DNA from: Gentiana macrophylla
Lineage: Eukaryota > Streptophyta > Magnoliopsida > Gentianales > Gentianaceae
Assembly (NCBI GenBank): GCA_026214975.1
Contig: JAOBSW010000209.1
Span: forward strand, 153,047 to 217,046
DNA: 64,000 nucleotides
Direction: 5' to 3'
This document shows, piece by piece, positions 56,826 through 64,000 of this stretch. The notes beneath the pieces were generated by a model, which had not been told where the DNA came from, made no database searches, and saw only the letters and a list, made by a program, of their open reading frames with translations. Within the stretch, counting starts at the first letter, position 1, and each line of letters begins with the position of its first letter. The position numbers and the translations under genes are program-made.

Positions 56826-59041
56826 TGTTCGTGAAAATCACAACTACACTAGCAAAAACTCGCACATCCATTGCTCAAAAGCTTTTGGAACACGGCGATA
56901 AAAAACCTCCACACAATAAAATAATCGTGACTTAATCTAACTACGAAAAAAAATCTAAGTAGTAGTTATGAGTTTAAGGTCATTAGCTCGACCGTATGAC
57001 CACTCATATCAAAGCCAAATTATCGAAGTAAAGGACCTCCTTTGATCACATCGAGTTAACATCCACATAATGCTTCAACCGATGGCTTTTGACCCATGAG
57101 TCTTATCCTTACCGGATGTTTCACTCCCACGGTTCCCAAAAGATCTACCTTCACCTGTCGTATGGCTTTGGGCGGTATTTATTTATTTTACATTTTAATT
57201 ATTTTATAACTAAAATAAAGAAACAAAAAATAGAATGGGATTAATGAAAAAGACTATAACCGAATTTTGTAACTAAGCCTACGTTGCGAAACAAAGTCCC
57301 GACAGCGGTGCCAAAAACTTGTTCGCGAAAATCACAACTACACTATAAGCGGACTAGGTCAAGCTGTAGTATAGCTCAATTCGTGAGCAAAGGTCGATCC
57401 AGGACTTGTTCGATAATTATGCAAACTTAGTTATAAAATTCAAGATTACGGGTGGTTTGTGGTCTTTGACCAAAATAAACATGGAAAATTAGGTAAAAAT
57501 AACGGTTTATCAAATCAAGGCGAGTTTTAACCACGTTTAAGAAAGTAGATCAAACCGAACTAGTTAATTATTCCTAATCATTTCTATATTGATTCATACA
57601 CTTTTGTCGTTAAAGTTCCTAGAATCGAATCAATTCTTGGTGTATCTCTCCTAAAGTGGTTCATAGATGGTAATGCGGACTCACAGAACCCTATGAATAG
57701 CTAAGCGTCTACCGTGCGGGCTAGAACAATATTAACTAAACACGAATTAAGAACTAGGAAATACCGATAATAATTATCGTAAACCTCGCTCACGTAACTA
57801 CCGTGCGGGGCTAGTTAACTAACAACGATCTAATTGTTTCTTGTCCAATTACTCTTTTCAACCTTAGTTTCTTCAAGAATAATTTACGAAAACATGCAAA
57901 GAGTTGATCAAGTTCTAAACATGTAAATTAAAAGCGAAACAAAATAAATAATCAAAACAATTCGTGCCGGAAACTAAATCGTTAAGGCTTTTCTCCAATA
58001 TATACCGTTGGGTACTCTTCCAAAACAAAGTCTTTTCCCCGAGACCGGTCATTTCTCGTGATTGAATCAATATAAATCACGATTAGGGGCAAATCAACAT
58101 CGTTCAATTCGATCTACAAATAATTTAACCTAACACGCTTGTAACAATGATATTCATCACGAGTTCATAAAACATAGAAGAAAAAGTCAACATGATTACC
58201 TAAAAGCATGAGACAAATCTTCTAGCTACTTCCTCGCGATAAATCACCAATCAAGCGAACATGCATAAGCCAAACTACTCTCAAACAATGAAGAAAACAA
58301 GAACTTTTATTGGAAATACTTAGGTAAATTATGCGCTCTCACAAATCGTATGTATTCGATTTATTACATCTTATTTATAGTAACAAACCGACCGGGGCTA
58401 AAAAAGGTAAATCACGGAAGTTTTAGGGTTAAGTCGGCTCGCTTAACCGACAATGTCCCTCGGTTGGCGTCGGGCTGATCCTGGACATGTCTGGACACGT
58501 CTTGGGCTTGTCTTGGCCATGTCCAAGACACATGGGTCGCTTTACGAGCATATTATTCGGTTCGGCGTCTTTGGTTGTTCCGTGGTCTTGTCTAGAGCGT
58601 GTCTGGTGATCTGAGCATTCTTGGGCACATGGGTCGCTTTACGAAATCATGCTCGATTCGGTGTCCTAGGCTCTTCACCGCCTTCTGGGCTTGTCGGGGC
58701 GATCTGAACATGTGCGGGGCATCTGGGCGATTCTTGGGCATGTCCAACGGCTTCGACTTGGTTCTCCTCCGGTTCGATCTTGGTCTTTCTACATGTCTCG
58801 GCCCAAATCCACCGTCTCAAATTAGTCCACCAATTATTCCTACAAAGAATCATAAAGCGTGTAGTAATACAATTCGGTATAGAAATAAGATAAAAATCAC
58901 GAAATAGTCACGATAAAAGCTCATCGTAACTAACAATCAAATTAAGCACTTTTTACGTATAGTTTATCATGAATTAATCTTGTTTAAGTCAATTTAGAGG
59001 GTAAATTGATATAGAAAATGTCATAAAGTTGATTAGCATCA
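56826..59041 (-). mobile_element. Non-autonomous LTR-retrotransposon derivative in the copia 3' LTR, minus strand
   Basis: Starts TG and ends CA on the plus strand, with ctag on both sides (56822-56825 and 59042-59045). On its own (minus) strand it has one LTR (59041 down to 57320, 1722 bp, TG...CA), a tggcaccgctgtcggg primer-binding-site-like motif (57313-57298), ~450 bp of non-coding internal sequence, and only the last ~26 bases of a second LTR (56851-56826, one mismatch to 57320-57345). It has no gag or pol. This looks like an element whose 3' LTR is reduced to its terminus. Confidence 0.75.
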
Positions 59042-60405
59042 CTAGAGAGGTGTGTGACTTTTCGAGGAAAAGTCGGCCGACTTAGGTGTTTATTATCAGA
59101 TTCAAACATTGGCTCCTCATCTCCACTATATAAAGAACCCCATGGATGAAGGTTTAAACATTCAGTTTTCTCTTGTGTCTTCCACTACAAAGAGTCGAGC
59201 ATATAGTTCTAGTTCTTGAGTGGAAGGGAAGTGAGCATTCTGTAAGTTAAGTGGAGCTCGGATTGTTGAAGCGCCTCTCAATCAAGACATAAGCCGTTGT
59301 ATCTTGGGAGGCGGTTGCTACTACCGTGGACACCATACGAGGCAATCTGTCTTAAGAAAAAAGTAAGATACTACGCCTCGGTTTGATCTCTAGTCCTTTA
59401 ATTTATGCATTGTCATATAGTTTTCCCATTGTTTTGAGTTAGATTTGTCTTTGCAATAGCTTTATTTTTAGATCTATTAAATAAAAGCAGTTTTCCTTTT
59501 CGTGTTCTTTAATTTTGATTTTGTTTTTCCGTAATTTCTTCCTTTAAATACGGACTGTTTCATGTTCTTTTCGTCCGTCCGGCTAGGTTCGGTTCGAGTA
59601 TTACTATTAATTTTTGAATGAAATTTCTTTTGAAATTAACCGATAATTAATTTTTAATTGCTTTGCTTAATTAAGAGGAGGGTGGAAGGTTCTAGAATAG
59701 TGTGGAAACGAGGATGATTAAGTCGGCGAATTTTGTGTACGTGACTAATTAATTCGATCGAAATTATAGTTTCTTGAGGAAAAGTTGGAGTGAATAAATC
59801 ATCCAACCAATCACAATTCGAGCAACACGTCATCCGACCAATCGGACTTGAGGTTGAAGTCGGCCTAGAGAGGTGGGTGACTTTTCCAGGAAAAGTCAGC
59901 CGACTTAGATGACATGTTTATTAATCGGATTCAAGAAATCTGCTCATCCTCTCACTTATATAAAGAATCTCATGGATGAAGGTTTAAGCATTCGGTTTCT
60001 CTTGTGTCTTCCTTACACAAAGTCGAGCATAAAGTTCTAGTTCTTGGGTGAAGGAAGTCGAGCACTCCGTAAGTTTGCGGGCTCGGATTGTTGAGCGCCT
60101 CTAATTCCCAAGGCGTAAGCCGTTGTATCTTGAGAGATAGTTGCTACTACCATGGACACCATACCGGAGCAATGCATCTTAGGAAAGAAGTAAGATACTG
60201 CGCCTCGGTTTGCTCTCGAGACTTTTAATTTTGTATTGTAATATTGTTTTCCATTGTTTGAGTTAGATCATCTTGCATAGTTTTATTTTTAGATCTATTT
60301 AATAAAAGCGAGTTTTCCTTTTCATGTTCTTTAATTTACGATTTTGTTTTTAGTAATTACTTCCGTTAAATACGGATCTGTTCCATAACTCTTTATCCAA
60401 CAACA
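59042..60405 (+). repeat. Copia 3' LTR, remaining part with an internal tandem duplication
   Basis: 59042 to ~59580 matches the LTR from the interruption point to near its end. From ~59575 the sequence jumps back to the ggttcggttcgagtattac block (equivalent to ~56550 and ~32255) and runs again to the LTR end. The promoter block (tatataaagaa, catggatgaaggttta) therefore occurs twice, near 59128 and 59958. The repeated unit is ~0.8 kb. Confidence 0.85.
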
Positions 60406-60434
60406 CCGAACACATTTTTTGCATTGGTTGTCAC

Positions 60435-62318
60435 TGTAACGTCCGTTCCGGACACGAGTCTTATCCGGAAATGGAGCGTTCGCGCGTATAAAAAAATCAC
60501 TTTATACATAAGCCTCTACTACGTCAGTATCAAATGAAAGCAAGCGGAAGCAAGACTCGGGTATAAAATTTCTCAAAAATAATCCAAGAGTAGAATACAA
60601 TCTAAAGATGGAAATGTAACTTTATTACATTCAAGAGGAAAATATGACATCCAAAAGATATGTATGCGACAAGTCTCGAAAGACCAAAAATCTACTCAAA
60701 AGTACTAACATAGTCTAATAATGAATAGCAAAACAATTAAATGATAAGTCTTCAATGAAGCGTCGTCAAGCGTCGTCATCAGAACTCCTCCTCGTAAACA
60801 TGATCAACTTTGTTAGTCTTCTCACCCCAAACACATAAAAACATTCATTTGAGGTTAGTACAAGCGTACTTAATAAAAAGAGAAGGTATGACAACAATGC
60901 GGAGACCGACTAAAGAAAATATAAATAATCGTTTAGTTTTTATGTGAGACCGACTCAATCGGAGTTCATTTCATGTCCATCAACATGAATTGACTAACGT
61001 TTCAACTTAACTTATCACGTATTTACAACCGCACTCAAGACACTACGCATATCAAGCTGGGGATATTCTTGGCAACATATTAATGGATCACACCAATATC
61101 CACGGAGCCTAGAATAGGTAGACTCAATTGTGCGCACATCGGTGGAGTCCCTCTGTGCTTAGGTTTTTTGGACCTACGGAGTTCTTCCACCTTCAAAGGT
61201 AGCACGCACATCGCGATATGGCCCGGTGCCTATCCAGAGAGACATGTTGTTTAGTCTTTACTAGTCAAGTGCGTATTTTATTAAAGTGATTAACTAACCA
61301 CCAATGTGTTTTCAATTAATCTTCCTCACCAAAACTACTCTCTTCCTAGACCACTAGACATTAACAAGGCCTAGCAATTACCGAGACATTGATGAATGCT
61401 AATTCAGTAAAGCACAAACCTATCATACTCTTGAGCGGATCCGAACTTCAACTCTCTTTAAGAGTACATTCGGTGAAAGCTTAACTAAATGAATCGAAGC
61501 TCAATTCAGGCTTGTTATGTTTATACAATGTTAACATAACATAAATAAGGGTTTAAAGCTGAAAGGCATAAGCTTAAACATCACTTAGGCACAAATCTGG
61601 GCAATGCGTATGCATTAAGCCGGAATCTTGTCGCATTCCCTGTTCGCCTAAATTTCGATTCGATCATGCGGTTTCTAATCTCTTTCTAACCCAATTAACA
61701 TCAAATTAAGCACGATAAAACATAGAAGTTCTTATCGAATCATAGTACCACATCTATGATCCTTGGATCAACGGAAAACACATCTTTCTAGCATCCAAGC
61801 ATCATAAAAACATGATCACGAAATTTACGAATCATAACCGAAATCATCGGAAGAGTCTTTTACCTATATGCATTAAAAACCGATCTCAGCGACTTTGAAA
61901 ATCTACAGCCCTTCCAACAAAGCGATATCAAAGCGGTGCCGCTTCTCACGGCGACCCAATTCTCTCGTTTGATCTGAAAGCGATCAGAAAGCGCTTGAGA
62001 TATTGTGGAATCTCTCTTGGCCTTTTTCTCTTCTCCTCAGCGCAGGAAAAAGCGATCAAAATCTGATTTTGATTAATTTAGGTTATAGGGATTAATATGT
62101 GTTAATTTCCTTAAATACCAATTCCCAATTAATCGCATTTTCCTTAATTACCCTTAATTACCAAAAATTCAGAATTTCCTTTAATTAAATACACATAATC
62201 CGGAAATTATACATATATAATTAATACAACACTTAACTCCAATAAAAGAAAAGAATTAATAATATTTCATTTTAAGCAAAATGACACGTCTCGCCCTTTC
62301 GAAAATCAGAATATTACA
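60435..62318 (-). repeat. 3' LTR of a chromovirus, minus strand
   Basis: On the minus strand it runs from tgtaatattctgattttcg (62318) to ggaacggacgttaca (60435), TG...CA, 1884 bp. The adjoining ttcctctccctt on the plus strand (62319-62330) is the polypurine tract in reverse. The host bases on the left are gtcac (60430-60434). The other LTR lies beyond the window. Confidence 0.8.
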
Positions 62319-64000
62319 TTCCTCTCCCTTAAGAGGAGTTTAGTCCTCGAAACTAGAACATACAGTAAATCAACAAACTCTTGGAATTCAGCGATCTTAT
62401 CATCTTCAACTTCCCAAGTTGCCTCGCCATAAGTGAATGATTGCTCCGTTGTACTAGCACCAGCGGGATCAACCGCCTCTTAATCATCTTTTCCTTCCGG
62501 TCAAAATCTTGATCGGTCTCTCATCATGGCGAGATTATCACGAAGAAGCTGCCGGATCAATCGTAGTTTCAACATCGTTCTTAAATCGGACACTCCTTCA
62601 ACATTGAAGCGTAAGAAAAACACAATGGACTCTTGACATGGATTCCGGTAGCTTAAGTTTATAAGCCAGCGGTCCAACTCTCTCCAAACTCTCAAATGGT
62701 CCAACATAACTTGGACTTAGCACTTTTTTGTCCAGCGTTTCACTCCTTCATCGTGGCTCGTAGATAAACTCTTTCACCGACTTCAAACTCATAAAAGCGG
62801 TCTTGTTCTAACTTATCAGTAGCAACTACTTGAGATCTTGAAGCTGCCTTTAGGTCTTCTTAACGGCTAAACCTCTCTCTTTAGCTTTCTCAACCAATTT
62901 TGGCCCGGTGATTTGCCTCTCTCCAACTTCATCCCAAAACAACGGCATTGACATCTTCTTCCATTCAAAGCTTCAAGCGGTGGCATGCCTATGCTTGCAT
63001 GATAAGCTGTTGTTGTAGGCAAACTCAGCTACCGGTAGGTAGTCATCCTATGATCCGCCTACTTCCAAAACACAAGCCACTTAGCATGTCCTCGAAGTGT
63101 TTGGATGGGCCTTTACATTGTCCGTCTGTTTTGCGGATGAAAGGCCGATCCTCAAATCTAACTTTGTTCAAAGCGCATGTAAACTCTTCCAAAACCATTG
63201 CAGAACCTCGGATCATGATGCTGGAAAACTATCGAGGCGGGGAACTCCGTGTAACTTCACTATATTATCGGATATATTGTTGTCATCTTCTTGAGGACAT
63301 ATCAACCTTATATGGTAAGAAATGGGGCGAGATTTGGTCAATCTATCCACAATTACCCAAATCGCATCATGTCCTCCCTTAGTCTTTAGTAAACCGGTGA
63401 TGAAATCCATCGTAATCTTATCCCATTTCCATTCGGGGATATCCAATGGCTTAAGAATTCCTCCCGGTCTTACATGCTCTGCCTTAACTACGACAAGCGT
63501 CACACTCTGCCACGAACTTGGCTATTTCCAACTTCATCGAGGGCCATCAAAATTTTCCTTCAAGTCTCTGTTCATTTTATTGCACTGGATGAACGCAAAA
63601 ACAATCTATGTGCCTCTTCCATAACTCTTTGTCTTAGATCACCAACATTATGCACACAGACGATCCTGGTGCCAAAGATTTCCATTTCTTATCTAACTCA
63701 TAACCCACTGTAAACCTGCTCTTTAGCAACTCGCTTCAAATCCATAAAACCGGATCTTCATCTTGCTTCTCCGAATATCATCCATCAACTCGGCCTTGCA
63801 CTAACTAGCGGTGCCACAAAGTTTACGATCCTCGTCGATCAAACCTCACGATTTTCGACCCATCTAACCTTTATGAAACAACATCGGCGCTCGAATACGC
63901 AAACAACGGTTTACGCTCAAGGCGTGCGCCCACCACATTCGCTTTGCCGGATGGTGTGCGAATATCAAATCATAGTCCTTTATGAACTCACAACCATCTC
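62319..64000 (-). pseudogene. Chromovirus pol: integrase and chromodomain end, minus strand, broken, continues past window
   Basis: Minus-strand pieces from the right edge leftwards: HRLFLRSSSAIK and [20 protein letters not shown] (integrase zinc-binding end, about 63640-63490), then [40 protein letters not shown] and [12 protein letters not shown] (integrase core, 63500-63320). Further left are integrase C-terminal pieces and GEATWEVEDDKIAEF (about 62430-62385), the closing helix motif of a chromodomain. This identifies a chromovirus of the plant Ty3 group. Frames are broken throughout. RT and RNase H would lie to the right of 64000. Confidence 0.85.

Larger units (their letters stand above)
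31784..60405 (+). mobile_element. Ty1/copia retrotransposon expanded by nested insertions
   Basis: The outer limits are marked by CCGAA at 31779-31783 and at 60406-60410. The element comprises a 5' LTR (31784-33091), gag and protease start (33263-34304), pol (35823-37975 and 55219-55640), a polypurine tract (about 56143-56154) and a 3' LTR (56155-60405, interrupted and partly duplicated). The inserts are an LTR-like block (34305-35822), the Athila block with a ~540 bp left filler (37976-55218) and a 2.2 kb LTR derivative (56826-59041). The exact 3' LTR end is uncertain by 3 bases (60402 or 60405). The coding sequence is broken throughout. Confidence 0.85.

Overview
This is plant nuclear DNA, most likely from a eudicot with a large, repeat-rich genome. 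The evidence is AT-rich intergenic sequence, spliceosomal introns with GT/AG borders, Helitron, Mutator-like, Ty1/copia, Athila-type Ty3 and chromovirus Ty3 elements, and fragments of a CRWN/NMCP nuclear-lamina gene. I see no intact single-copy host gene. Nearly everything is a mobile element, a piece of one, or host sequence captured by one, and I cannot place the family or species.

Layout. Positions 1-2420 hold five tandem copies of a ~428 bp unit. Positions 3166-7981 encode a broken Helitron Rep-helicase, followed on the same strand by an intron-containing RPA-like gene (8442 to ~11345). Together they look like a once autonomous Helitron that may end near 11687. Positions 11700-15400 hold a 150 bp Mutator-like MITE with a perfect 9 bp target duplication, a 90 bp tandem duplication, CRWN-like exon fragments on both strands and a long inverted repeat. 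Positions 15640-20750 look like a second, minus-strand Helitron derivative with an RPA remnant, bracketed by a ~47 bp direct repeat. Positions 21900-22270 hold a MITE inserted in a (TA)n tract.

Positions 24554-29132 hold the most unusual object: a gag-only Ty3-type element with a 101 bp tandem array. It is flanked by a perfect 5 bp duplication (GTGGT), but its two terminal LTRs face each other, so both outer ends are U5 ends. A partial direct LTR and a ~26 bp patch of internal sequence lie at the inversion junction. Positions 29657-30954 hold a Mutator-like element with a perfect 9 bp target duplication.

Positions 31784-60405 are one Ty1/copia element, bracketed by CCGAA, that has been expanded to 28.6 kb by nested insertions. 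These are a minus-strand LTR-like insertion (~34305-35822), a large Athila-type element (38520-55218, arranged LTR-internal-LTR-truncated internal) and a 2.2 kb non-autonomous LTR element inside the copia 3' LTR (56826-59041). From 60435 to the window end lies the 3' LTR and integrase end of a minus-strand chromovirus.

All pol and gag frames are broken. Comparing repeat copies within the window shows that many differences fall at CAG/CTG/CCGG sites (for example CAG in one copy, CGA or CG in the other), so some apparent frameshifts may be sequencing artefacts at methylated cytosines rather than genuine decay.
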